The notes under the pieces were generated by a model. It searched no databases, had not been told where the DNA came from, and was given only the letters and a program-made list of their open reading frames with translations. A stretch of DNA of 64,000 bases from Tetragonia tetragonoides (Eukaryota; Streptophyta; Magnoliopsida; Caryophyllales; Aizoaceae). Below, in pieces: positions 11,023-21,667 of the stretch (its first letter is position 1; each line of letters begins with the position of its first letter). The position numbers and the translations under genes are program-made. Location: contig CM076145.1 of assembly GCA_038025085.1 (NCBI GenBank), forward strand, positions 12,745,000-12,808,999. The letters run 5' to 3'.

Positions 11023-12332
11023 TGTCGTGGTCCGCACCTCAACAGCTCGGTAGCAGCGTCACGGACACTCAGTGCTCGGTCATGAGTGTCACGGACAGGC
11101 ACCAGCGACTAGTCAGCTAGGTTACGACTAGGTGTTATGTCCGGTCACAGGTGTCGGGCTCTTGAATGCCCGGACAAAGTGCGGAATTCGTCGGACAAGG
11201 ATGACTGCAGGACTTCCTTGGGGGATGAGAAGGTCCACAGTGGAGTCGGTTGATGAGAAACAAGGTTTGAGTTCCAACGGAGATTGAGTATGAAAGTTAT
11301 GCAACTTTGATGGTCACTCCTGCCACTTGGGGTGAACCATATAAGACTCTTTAGGGTGTAGTAGGTGTTTGAGCTCTCCACCTCCCCTGGGTGCATGGTT
11401 GGTTGGCAAACATCATTACACTTAAGTGAGCTTCCCCGGAAGGGGGCGGGCTGGATGGCATGTCAAAGGACAACGTTGAGTCTCTTCGGGATAGAACACC
11501 TCGGAGACATTACCGAGTAGCCGGCGGGCTCGGTAGTGTGCATCATGCGCCGAGAGGAGGTTCGTTATTTTGAGATGTTTGCGGGATGCTTTATCGTGAA
11601 CCCTATCAATGGGATAAGATCCTCCATGAGGGCTTTTGGGAAGCCCGAACAATGAGGGGCCGTATTGCATTAGCGGTGATCTTGGGTTCCGGAACATCGG
11701 TACCACGGGATGGGCGACCCCGTGGGGAGTTGTGGGACTAAGGGGACACTTCCTAGTATCCCTATGAAGGGAAGGATGTCCCGGGAAGGTTGCCTTCTTG
11801 GTGAATGGGACACTACTCGATGAGGCATCGATGACCGAGACGGGGACAATGGTCCATGAACGCGAGGTGCGCATTCATAGGTCGGCCTCCTATGAACTCA
11901 ACGGGAGAGAACATGACTCCCGGTTGCTTAAAGGATCGGGAACTACTTGGAAGGAGCTTGAGTGCTCGGGACGAGGATAGTTGCCCGGACGATCGAGACG
12001 AGCGCTCCGGGCTTGACACATCCGAGAGTACTTTGGGACTTGACAACTCCCAGGCCACGATGAGGCGAACAGTGATCATGACCGATGAACAGAAGAAGCA
12101 CTCGATAGGAAACCTCAAAGCCGGATGGCGTTCGAGGGTCGCGTCCCAAAGGAGCTTGCCAGTGAGATCGGTGTCGGACAATAGTGAACAACGTTGTCCG
12201 TACAAAGGATGTGATGGTGTCGAGTCATGGGTTGAGGTCAGAAACAGAATGGTCGTTCGGGCTAGGGTGATGACCAAGAGTGTCGGCACTAGTATGCGAC
12301 GAGGGTCTGGAGTATGGGTCAACCATGATGCG
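11023..12332 (+). repeat. RT-B internal, truncated LTR copy (1,310 bp)
   Basis: Starts TGTCGTGGTCCGCACC after a purine tract like a true 3' LTR, but stops at the duplication junction before its last ~237 bp. It contains the ~640 bp block missing from the 5' LTR, matching the 3' LTR closely. Confidence 0.92.
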
Positions 12333-13477
12333 GGTGACATTGGCAACGAAGTGATGGTCTGTGGGACAAGTTACTTGAATATTGAACATGTGCTATGTGG
12401 GTTTCGTTGTGCCGACATGTGTGTTGGGCGGTTGACGACCGTTTTTGAAACGAGAGGGCGTATTAGAACAACGATAGTACGAGATCAAGATGATCAGTTG
12501 GCTAGAAGCGCCATGAAGAGTCCTTCAGAGAGCCACCTTTAAAGGGTGTGCTGGTAAAACCCTTCCGAGGAAGGTCACCTTATGAGGTGCGGCGAGCAGA
12601 AGTGGACGATGCAACAAGACGTCGTCGGTTGGCCAAGGAGGGCCCCGTTAGTCTGGGTCCGAGCGGCACGTGTCCATGTGAAGTTGGAGTTGTGGGAGAA
12701 TTCTAACAACCTTGTGGATGCTGCTTTCGAATTGTTCGAGAGCTTAAGTGGGGGAGGGCCCCATTGCCGCAGTGGTCGCATGATGTCGAGACTGAGGCAA
12801 GCACACTAATGAAGTGTGTTCGGTGAGTGAGTTCGGTAAGTGGTCGTAGTAGACACTATAGCAGCAGACGGCTATTCGGAGGAGCAAATTGAGATATTGC
12901 AACCGATACCGGACCTTTGTGTGGACTTGTGAAACATCACTCCGAAAGGAGGTGATTTGGGGCAAGGTGACCGCGTGATGAGACCTTAATGGAGATCAAC
13001 CAGTAGTGCGGGCGACAGCCAGAGGTGTTGCCCACGGAGCGTGTCGACGAGAAGGGCGATGTTGTAGTGTGAGTACAGCGATTTTGAGCTTGCAAAACTT
13101 AGCGCAAGTGTCCGAATCTCATTTCCAGAGGTGATCCGAAGGGAATACATCGCGAGAGTAAGGGTGATGACTGGGTCTCAGAAGGGTGCCCGAAGATAGG
13201 CACTCGTTGTCGTGCTCTGTATGTGTGTTGTGGAAGTCGAGCTCAGTGGTACTCGTTAAAGTACACTGGTGTTGCGATGTGGAGTTGTGCTTGGAAGATG
13301 GGGTGTGTCTCTGCACTTTTGCGGATGGACCAGCGTTGCTTATGGGAGCAAGCTTTATGGGAAGTTAGTTGGTTGCTTGTGGGAGCTACCGTTCGCAGTA
13401 GTGTACGCAGATCAGCATCTAAAGAGATGTTACTTGGGCTCAGTGAAGCCAGCTCGAATTTGGAGCCTGTCTTGTCC

Positions 13478-13720
13478 GGTGACCCTGAAAGATTGGGTGC
13501 ATCGAGACGTTCCGTGGCCCATGAAAGAGGGGGCGCACGAGGTGGTTCGTTGTTGTCTGGTGACCCTGAAAGATTGGGTGCATCGAGACGTTCCGTGGCC
13601 CATGAAAGAAGGGGCGCACGAGGTAGTTCACTATTGTTTGGTGACCCTGAAAGATTGGGTGCATCAAGACGTTCCGTGACCCATGAAAGAGGGGGTGCAC
13701 GAGGTAAGTCTTGGTTGACG
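13478..13720 (+). repeat. Three 81-bp tandem repeats (second set)
   Basis: Copy of the 10751-10993 set, offset by 2,727 bp, with a few substitutions. The reading frame stays open (13223-13738), as expected for a recent duplicate rather than as proof of coding. Confidence 0.92.
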
Positions 13721-13749
13721 AGGACGTGGACGGCTTAAGTCAGGGAGAG

Positions 13750-15296
13750 TGTCGTGGTCCGCACCTCAACAGCTCGGTAGCAGCGTCACGGACACTTAGT
13801 GCTCGGTCATGAGTGTCACGGACACGCACCAGCGACTAGTCAGCTAGGTTACGACTAGGTGTTATGTCCGGTCACAGGTGGCGGGCTCTTGAATGCCCGG
13901 ACAAAGTGCGGAATTCGTCGGACAAGGATGAGCGCAGGACTTCCTTGGGGGATGAGAACGTCCACAGTGGAGTCGGTTGATGAGAAACAAGGTTTGAGTT
14001 CCAACGGAGATTGAGTATGAAAGTTATGCAACTTTGATGGTCACTCCTGCCACTTGGGGTGAACCATATAAGACTCTTTAGGGGGTAGTAGGTGTTTGAG
14101 CTCTCCACCTCCCCTGGGTGCATTGTTGGTTGGCAAACATCATGACACTTAAGTGAGCTTCCCTGGAAGGGGGCGGGCTGGATGGCATGTCAAAGGACAA
14201 CGTTGAGTCTCTTCGGGATAGAACACCTCGGAGACATAACCGAGTAGCCGGCGGGCTCGGTAGTGTGCATCATGCGCCGAGAGGAGGTTCGTTATTTTGA
14301 GATGTTTGCGGGATGCTTTATCGTGAACCCTATCAATGGGATAAGATCCTCCATGAGGGCTTTTGGGAAGCCCGAACAATGAGGGGCCGGATTGCATTAG
14401 CGGTGATCTTGGGTTCCGGGACATCGGTACCACGGGATGGGCGACCCCGTGGGGAGTTGTGGGACTAAGGGGATACTTCCTAGTATCCCTATGAAGGGAA
14501 GGATGTCCCGGGAAGGTTGCCTTCTCGGTGAATGGGACACTACTCGACGAGGCATCGATGACCGAGACGGGGACAGTGGTCCATGAACGCGAGGTGCGCA
14601 TTCATAGGTCGGCCTCCTATGAACTCAACGGGAGAGAACATGACTCCCGGTTGCTTAAAGGATCGGGAACTACTTGGAAGGAGCTTGAGTGCTCGGGACG
14701 AGGATAGTTGCCCGGACGATCGAGACGAGCGCTCCGGGCTTGACACATCCGAGAGTACTTTGGGACTTGACAACTCCCAGGCCACGATGAGGCGAACAGT
14801 GATCATGACCGATGAACAGAAGAAACACTCGATAGGAAACCTCAAAGCCGGATGGCGTTCGAGGGCCGCGTCCCAAAGGAGCTTTCCAGTGAGATCGGTG
14901 TCAGACAATAGTGAACAACGTTGTCCATACAAAGGATGTGATGGTGTCGAGTCATGGGTTGAGGTCAGAAACAGAATGGTCGTTCGGGCTAGGGTGATGA
15001 CCAAGAGTGTCGGCACTAGTATGCGACGAGGGTCTGGAGTATGGGTCAACCATGATGCGGGATATCCGAGATGATCGGTTGGGCGAGTGTCGGGCTAAAT
15101 AACCGCCACCGGGAAGCGACTAGTATCTCGAGGAAGGAACAACAGTGAAGAGAGCAAGCCTCAATAGGATGATTTGAGTTGCGAAGAGTTCAAGGTGAGT
15201 CGGAATGGACAGAACCTCACGTGAAGGCTGTTCAAGACTCGTTGGAGTCTTGACGCCGTATGGTCATTCCGCAGCGAAAAATTTAGGACCGTAACA
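13750..15296 (+). repeat. RT-B 3' LTR (1,547 bp, full length)
   Basis: Preceded by a purine tract (CAGGGAGAG), begins TGTCGTGG and ends CCGTAACA next to the CAAAG TSD. It is the only complete copy of this LTR in the window. Confidence 0.93.
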
Positions 15297-15301
15297 CAAA
15301 G

Positions 15302-16880
15302 CCTATGAAACTATCCATTGGGGATTCATAGAGGATATGCTACGTGGATTTGGCTTTTCTCCAAAATTTTGTAGCTGGATTATGGCTTGTGTAACTTCTG
15401 CAAATTTTCAGCAGTGTGTCAATGGAGAGTCATTTGGCTATTTTGAGGGGAAGAGAGGTGTGAGACAGGGAGACCCCATCTCCTCCTTGTTGTTTGTGAT
15501 GGTTTTGGAGTTCCTTTCCAAAATACTAAAGATGGTGTCACCGCTCCCTGATTTTAAATACCACCCAATGTGTGAAAGTGTGGATTTAACTCACATATGT
15601 TTTGCAGAGGACCTTATGGTCTCTGTAAATCTGAGAAAAATTCCATCATGAGGGTAATGGAAGGCTTTGAGTACTTCTCTAAGGCTACTGGGCTGCAGGA
15701 TAACAGGCAAAAGTTACAGGTTTATATAGCGGAGTGCACAGGAGGGATAAGCACAGGCTAACAAGGAAAATTGGTTTCCAGGAGGGTACTTTCCCCATGA
15801 AGTACCTAGGGGTTCCAATGTCTCCAACAAGATGGAACAAAATGGACTCAGCATTCTTAGTGGAGAAAATCAGAAAGAAATTGCACACCTGGGACACTAG
15901 AAACATGTCCTATACTGGGAGGGTGCAAATGATTAACTCTGTGTTAATGTCCCTGCACATATATTGGTCCAGCATCTTTGTTCTCCCCACAGGTATACTG
16001 AAGCAGGTTGAGCAGAAATGTAGACAGTTCTTGTGGGGAGGAGCTGACCTACAAAGGAAACCTAATCTGGTTGCCTGGGACTGGATCTGCCAACCAAGGA
16101 AGAATGGGGGACTACAAATGAAGAATTGCATGATGTGGAATTATGCCTTGAATGGCAAGCATATTTGGTCAATTGCAACAAAGCAGGATATTTTGTGGGT
16201 TAAGTGGATCAATGGGGCATATTTGAAAGGAAGCAATTTCTGGGACTTCATCCCTAAAGTAGACAGCAGCTGATACTGGATGAAACTAACAAACTTGCGT
16301 GAGAAATTCAGACCTATGTTTGATGATCGGGGGGACTGGAAAGGGAGCAACATGTACACTGCAAGCTCAGGATACCAGTTGCTCATGGGACAGAGGGTGA
16401 AGTAAAGACATGCCAATCTTGTGTGGGGCAAGATAAATGTGCCCAGACACAACTTCATTCTCTGGCTAGCTCATATGAAGAAGTTACTTACAAAAGACAG
16501 AATGCACCATATGGGATTCCTGCATGGGGACAAGACCTGCTACCTCTGGAACAATAAGAATGAAGACATTGAGCACTTGTTCTTTAACTGTGACAGAAGC
16601 AAGAGCATTTTGAGCAGCATTACAACATGGATTGGGTGGAACTCCTCTGCTACATCCATCCAGGGGCCACTGAATGGAGCAGCCAGAAGAAGCACCAGGT
16701 TCCAGAGGCATCTTGCTGCAGCTGCACTAGCCGCTGTGACCTATACCTTATGGTAGGAGAGGAACATCATCTGCTTTCGTTAGAAACAATCCACAGATGC
16801 ATCTATAGTCCAGCATATCAAGTTTGTCATCAGAGCCAGACTGCATGGGACACAGTTCACCAAGCTGCAACAAAAGGATA
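15302..16880 (+). pseudogene. LINE-1 ORF2 C-terminal part: RT palm and zf-RVT
   Basis: Opens with AYETIHW, continues through GKRGVRQGDPISSLLF (RT motif, ~15450-15500) to the catalytic box at 15601-15612, which reads F-A-E-D instead of F-A-D-D. A shift and stop follow near 15650. The next frame (15734-16273) covers the thumb/connection region with PMKYLGVP and SYTGRVQMINSVL blocks. 16421-16756 holds the zf-RVT domain (WGKINVPRHNFILW, then C-x-L-W and H-L-F-F-N-C). The mutated catalytic Asp plus shifts make it non-functional. RT copies LINE RNA at the nicked target. Confidence 0.88.
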
Positions 16881-17099
16881 GAGTTTTATTTGCAAGTATT
16901 ATGTAATTAATTCTGTTTTTATTCATCTGTTTTAGCTAATTTCTATGCTTTTCTGGTCACGCTGTAACTAGTTGGCTTTTCAGGGGCTAGAGATAGTGGA
17001 TACCCTACATAGTAGGTGAGCCACTTCTTTAGTTGCCTTTAGTGTGTAAATACTCTATTCTGAAATGGTAATGATTCTAATTCTTACCCAAAAAAAAAT
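15302..17099 (+). mobile_element. LINE-1, 3' segment with poly(A) tail
   Basis: Resumes the LINE RT frame after the RT-B target duplication and ends in A9 at 17090-17098. The stretch 16885-17090 is a non-coding 3' UTR. After the tail the macro-repeat begins at 17106. A TSD cannot be matched to the 5' side. Confidence 0.88.
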
Positions 17100-17105
17100 C
17101 AAAAA

Positions 17106-18262
17106 ACCAAAAGCATGAGTGAGGGCCGGAATTTCCAACCCGAGTGAGGTCTCATAATTATTTCAAAAATTAAAGTGAGGTCTCAAAGATATTTCCCAAT
17201 TTGTTTGAGGTGATTTGTAATTTTTTTGGTATTATTTCTATTTATTTCCTATTTTTCTGCCTATAGTTTAATTAAATATTAAATTAAATAGCTACCTTGT
17301 GTGAAAAATTAAAAAAATATATTTCTCCGTAACTTAATAATACACTTAAAAAGTTTGAGGTGGAACTTTTGGAAAATAATTATCCAAACTCTCAAAAACC
17401 CCAGTATGAAAGTTATGCACTTGGCATGTCTAGTCCTGACAGAACCACTAAATTTATTATCTTAATTGAATATCTTTCCGGATTTGTATTATGTGATTAA
17501 TTTTTTCCGTTACTTCAGAACTGCAAAACACGTGGATTGAACATCGTAATTAGAGAAAATATATTCATTTTGGCCTGTTTAAAATAAGGCAGTTTGTATA
17601 CCGCTTACTATTTCTTGTATCAAATTTTCATGTTTCTAATCTTCCATATTTATATTTTTTCTCTTACAAGTACACTGGTACCGGGGTACGTACGAAATTT
17701 TCTAGAAGGTGTTTCATGCAAACATCTCACTCCTAGAATATAAACTACACCACCAAGACAACACCCATATTGGTGTGAACCTATGCTAATAAACTACACT
17801 ACACTTGTAGTAGTTTTTTCAACTACACTTGTAGTAGTTTCCAAATAGTTTGTAGATACCGATGTCTAATGTAACAAATACTTGTCGTCATAATATTGGT
17901 GTTATTTTTCCCGATTATTAAGTATATGATATTATGTATAATTACGGAATTACCCTTATTACCTTCATTCCAATATACCAAGCACATACCTCCGAAAATT
18001 TTCTTCATCTGATATTGATATGTGGATACATGTAGATAGATACACTAATAAGATATGTGAATTTAAGAAGTAATTCAGAACGACAAAACTACCCTCAACT
18101 GAGTATAATTGACCACACTACCCTAAAACACTTTAATGCCTAAAAAAAGTGGTGTAGAGGCGTTTTATTGGGGGAAATATTAGGCCAAGTCCCCTACGTA
18201 TGAAGAAGGGAAGAGGCTAAGTCATATGGGCAAAGTATGAAAAAGTCCCAAGTATAAAGATA
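17106..18262. repeat. Macro-repeat unit 1, AT-rich module
   Basis: Non-coding. Repeated at 20069-21130 and 24073-24799. Markers include AACACGTGGATTGAACATCG, GGGTACGTACGAAAT and a duplicated CTACACTTGTAGTAGTTT (near 17800 and 17822, again near 20735 and 20755). Copies differ by small indels, for example around 17700 and 20655. No ORF of note. Confidence 0.85.
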
Positions 18263-18296
18263 TCAAAATGTCCATGCCCGTGCTAGGAAGAAGTTC

Positions 18297-18655
18297 CCAT
18301 GACGCGACGTGTCCCAGCACCTATATCCCATGACATGGTGCTGCAGCGCCTTGTCCCATGGCGCTGCAGCGCCGATGTCCCATGTCCCATGGTGTTGCAG
18401 CACCCATGTCCCATGTTGCTGCAGCGCCCATGTCCCCTGGTGCTGCAGCGCCCATGTCCCAGCGCCCAATGTCCCATGCCTCTTGTCCGAGCGCCAATGT
18501 CGCATGTCCCAGCGGCCATGGTGCTGCAGCGGCCTTGTCCCATGTCCCAGCGGCCATGGTGCTGGAGCGCCCATGTCCCCTGTCCCAGCGTCCAGCGCCC
18601 AATGACCGCCCATGTCCCATGTCACAGCGCCCAGTGAGCACCCATGCCCATGTCA
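18297..18655. repeat. GC-rich minisatellite, CATGTCCC(ATGGTGCTGCAGCGCC) type, unit 1
   Basis: Irregular tandem runs of CATGTCCCATGGTGCTGCAG and variants. CCATGG and CTGCAG palindromes recur, so all six frames are open in places and give low-complexity ORFs on both strands. These are not genes. Same type at 21165-21655. Confidence 0.92.
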
Positions 18656-18659
18656 CTGA

Positions 18660-20068
18660 GGCTCTTCTAGGGCCATGATAGACCCCCCCAAGAGAAGTTT
18701 GGGCGAAAATAGCAATAGGGCCCCGGAAATGCTATAGGAGACGTGTTCTGGGCCCCTGGAAGCAAACTTTTCCACGCTATATTTTCGCCTGGGTCAGTTA
18801 TTGGGTTGTTGGTAGGCTTGTAATGGCTGTTTTACGAGATGCCAATGTTATGGCTCGAATTCGGGCGACATGGTTGATATGGAGTTCGGGGATCAGGGTA
18901 ACCCTTCCGGGGCACCGAGGGACCCCTAGGGCCATGATAGACCCCCCGAAAAAAATTTGGGCAAAAATGGCAACCGGGCCTCAGGAATGCTATATGACAC
19001 GTGTTTTTGGTTTCCTGAAGCAAACTTTTCGACGTTAATATTTTTGCCCCATATCGCACGGGAAAACCATAGGGGACAAGGGAGGCCCCCAGGGTCGGTT
19101 ATTGGGTCCCTGATAGGCTTGTAAGGGCGATTTTACGCGATGCCAAAGTTAGGGCCCGAATACTGGCGACATGTGTGATATCGGAGTTCGGGAATCAGGG
19201 TGACCCTCTCGGGCACCGCGGATCCCTGGGGCCATGATAGACCCCCCAAAAAAATTTGTGCCAAAACGGTAACTGGGCCCTGGAAATGCTATAGGCGACG
19301 TGTTCTGGGCCTCCGGAAGCAAACTTTTCGACGTTTATATTTTCTCCCCATATCGCACGGGAGACCAATAGGGGACATGGGAGGCCCCAAGGGTGGAATG
19401 TTGGGTCCCTGATATGCTTGTAAGAGCGGTTTTACGCGATGCCAATGATAGAGACCGAATACGGGCGGAATGTGTGATATCGGAGTTCGGGGATAAGGAT
19501 GACGCTTCCGGGGCACCTAGGTCCTCTAGAGTTATGATAGACCACCAATAAAAAAATTTTGGCGAAAATGGCAACCGGGCCCCGGGAATGCTGTAGGACA
19601 CGTGTTCTGGGCCTCCGGAAGCAAACGTTTCGAAGTTAATATTTTCGCCCCATATAGCACGGGAGACCCAAAGGGGACATAAGATGTCCCCAGGATCGAT
19701 TACTTGGTCCTTGTAAGGGCGGTTTTAAGCGATGCCAATGTAAGGGTCGGAATACCGGCGACATGGGTGATATCGGAGTTCGGGGATAAGGATGACCCTC
19801 CCGGAGTGCCTAGGGTCCTCTAGGATCATGATAGACCCCTAGAAGATGTTTGGGCAAAAATGACACCCGGGCCTCGGGAAGCCAAAAATAAAAGGATATA
19901 ATGCACCTTTTTTTGGCTTCTGAAAGGCTCCGGACCGTAGGTGTATATTTTCACACCATATCACACGGGACATCCCAAAGGGACATGGGAGGCCCTCGGG
20001 GTCGGTAATTTTGTCCATGATAGACTTGTAAAGGCGTTTTTACAGGACACCAATGTAAGGGCCGGAAC
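18660..20068. repeat. Five ~300 bp tandem monomers, unit 1
   Basis: The marker CATGATAGACC(C/A)CC occurs near 18673, 18931, 19231, 19535 and 19826 (spacing 258, 300, 304, 291). Conserved stretches are GGGAATGCTATAGGACACG, GAAGCAAACTTTTCGACG, GATGCCAATG and ATATCGGAGTTCGGGGAT. The first monomer has an internal deletion; the fifth is divergent (TATAATGCACC and a CCGGACCGTAGGTGTATATT block). The same order of variants is repeated in unit 2. Confidence 0.92.
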
Positions 20069-21164
20069 ACCAAAAGCATGGGTGAGGGCCGTAATTTCCT
20101 ACCCGAGGGAGGTCTCAAAATTAATTCAAAAATTAAAGTGAGGTCTCAAAAATTAAAGTGATTTGTAATTTTTTTCATATTATTTTTTTATTTCCTATTT
20201 TTCTTCCTATTTTTTAATTAAAAATGAAATTAAATAACTACCTTGTGTGAAAATTTTAAAAAATATATTTTTCCGTAACTTAATAATATACTTGAAGAGT
20301 CTAAGGTGAAACTTTTGGAAAATAATTATCCAAACTCTCAAAAACCCTAGTATGAAAGTTATGCACTGGGCATGTCTAGTCCTGTCAGTACCACTAAATT
20401 TATTATCTTAATTGAATATCTTTCCGGATTTGTATTATGTGATTACTTTTTTCCGTTACTTCAGAACTGCAAAACACGTGGATTGAACATCGTAATTAGA
20501 GGAAATATATTCATTTTGGCCTGTTTAAAATAAGTCAGTTTGTATACCGCTTACTATTTCTTGTATCAAACTTTCGTGTTTCTAATCTTCCATATTTATA
20601 TTTTTTTCTCTTACAAGTACACTAGTACCAGGGTACGTACGAAATAGTATTTCTAGAAGGTGTTTCATGCTTCTAAGGAGTTGATCCTTAGAAGCACTAC
20701 ACTTGGTGTGAAACTATGCTAATAAACTACAGTACACTTGTAGTAGTTTTTCCAACTACACTTGTAGTAGTTTCCAAATAGTTTGTAGATACTGATGTCT
20801 AATGTAACAAACACTGGTCGTCATAATATTGGTGTTGTTTTTCCCGATTATTAAGTATATGATATTATGTATAATTACGAAATTACCCTTATTACCTTCA
20901 TTCCAATATACCAATAACACATGTGAATTTCAGAAGTAACTAAGAAGGACAAAACTACCCTCAACACAGTAAATTGACCAAATTACCCTAAAAAACATTA
21001 ATGCCTAAAAAAAGTGGTCTAGAGACGTTTTTTTGGGGGAAATATTGGGCCAAGTCCCCTAGTTATGAAGAAGGGAAGAGGCTAAGTCCTATGGGTTAAG
21101 TATGAAAAAGTCCCAAGTATAAAGATATCAAATTGTCCATGCCCGTGCTTGGAAGAAGTTCCCA

Positions 21165-21655
21165 TGACGCGGCATGTCCCAACGCCTATGTCCCATGACA
21201 AGGTGCTGCATCGCCCATGTCCCATGACAGGGTGCTGCAGCACCCATTTCCCATGACATGGTGCTGCAGCGCCGATGTCCCATGTCCCATGGTGGTGTAG
21301 CGCCCATGTCCCATCTACCATGGTGGTGCAGCGCCCATGTCCCATGTCCCATGGTGGTGCAGCGCCTATGTCCCATGGTGCTGCAACGCTCATGTCCCAT
21401 GTCCCATGTTCCTACAGCGCCCATGTCCTATATCCCAGCACCCATGTCCCATGGTGCTGCATCGCCCAATGTCCCATGTCTCCTGTCCCGGCGCCTATGT
21501 CACATGTCCTAGCGGCCATGTCCCATGTCGCAGAGGCCATGTCCCATGTCCCAGCGGCCATGACGCTGCAGCGCCCAAGTCCCATGTCACAACGTCTAGC
21601 GCCCCATGACTGTCCATGTCCCATGTCACAGCGCCCTGTGAGCACCCATTCCCAT
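21165..21655. repeat. GC-rich minisatellite, unit 2
   Basis: Longer copy of the CATGTCCC minisatellite, starting after the CCGTGCTTGGAAGAAGTTCC flank that also precedes the first array. Variant repeats carry GGTGGTGCAGCGCC. Open frames on both strands are artefacts of the repeat. Confidence 0.9.
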
Positions 21656-21667
21656 GTCAGCGAGGCT

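Larger units (their letters stand above)
9606..15059 (+). repeat. 2,727-bp direct tandem duplication inside RT-B
   Basis: 9606-12332 and 12333-15059 are near-identical direct repeats, each made of internal sequence plus the first ~1.31 kb of an LTR. The junction at 12332/12333 joins an LTR interrupted after CATGATGCGG to internal sequence GTGACATTGG, with only about 2 bp of shared sequence. An illegitimate unequal crossover or template switch explains it. The low divergence suggests a recent event. Confidence 0.93.
8360..15296 (+). mobile_element. RT-B: coding-poor LTR retrotransposon with internal tandem duplication
   Basis: Begins TGTCGTGG and ends CCGTAACA, flanked by a perfect 5-bp TSD CAAAG (8355-8359 and 15297-15301). 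Removing it rejoins LINE-1 RT in frame between KIDLRK and AYETIHW. A tRNA-iMet primer-binding site follows the first LTR and a purine tract precedes the later ones. No gag, protease, RT or integrase motif is visible in any frame, so it is a large non-autonomous (LARD-like) element. Base composition is GC-richer than its neighbours. It contains three LTR copies (8360, 11023, 13750) because of a 2,727-bp internal duplication. Confidence 0.95.

Noticed and set aside
9558..15074. Many 60-228 codon ORFs on both strands of RT-B
   Set aside because: Duplicated in step with the 2,727-bp repeat, GC-rich, mutually overlapping and without gag or pol motifs.
18263..18678. Overlapping ORFs on both strands encoding His/Gly/Cys-rich peptides
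   Set aside because: They follow from the palindromic minisatellite; no start context, domain or codon bias. Same for 21082-21682.
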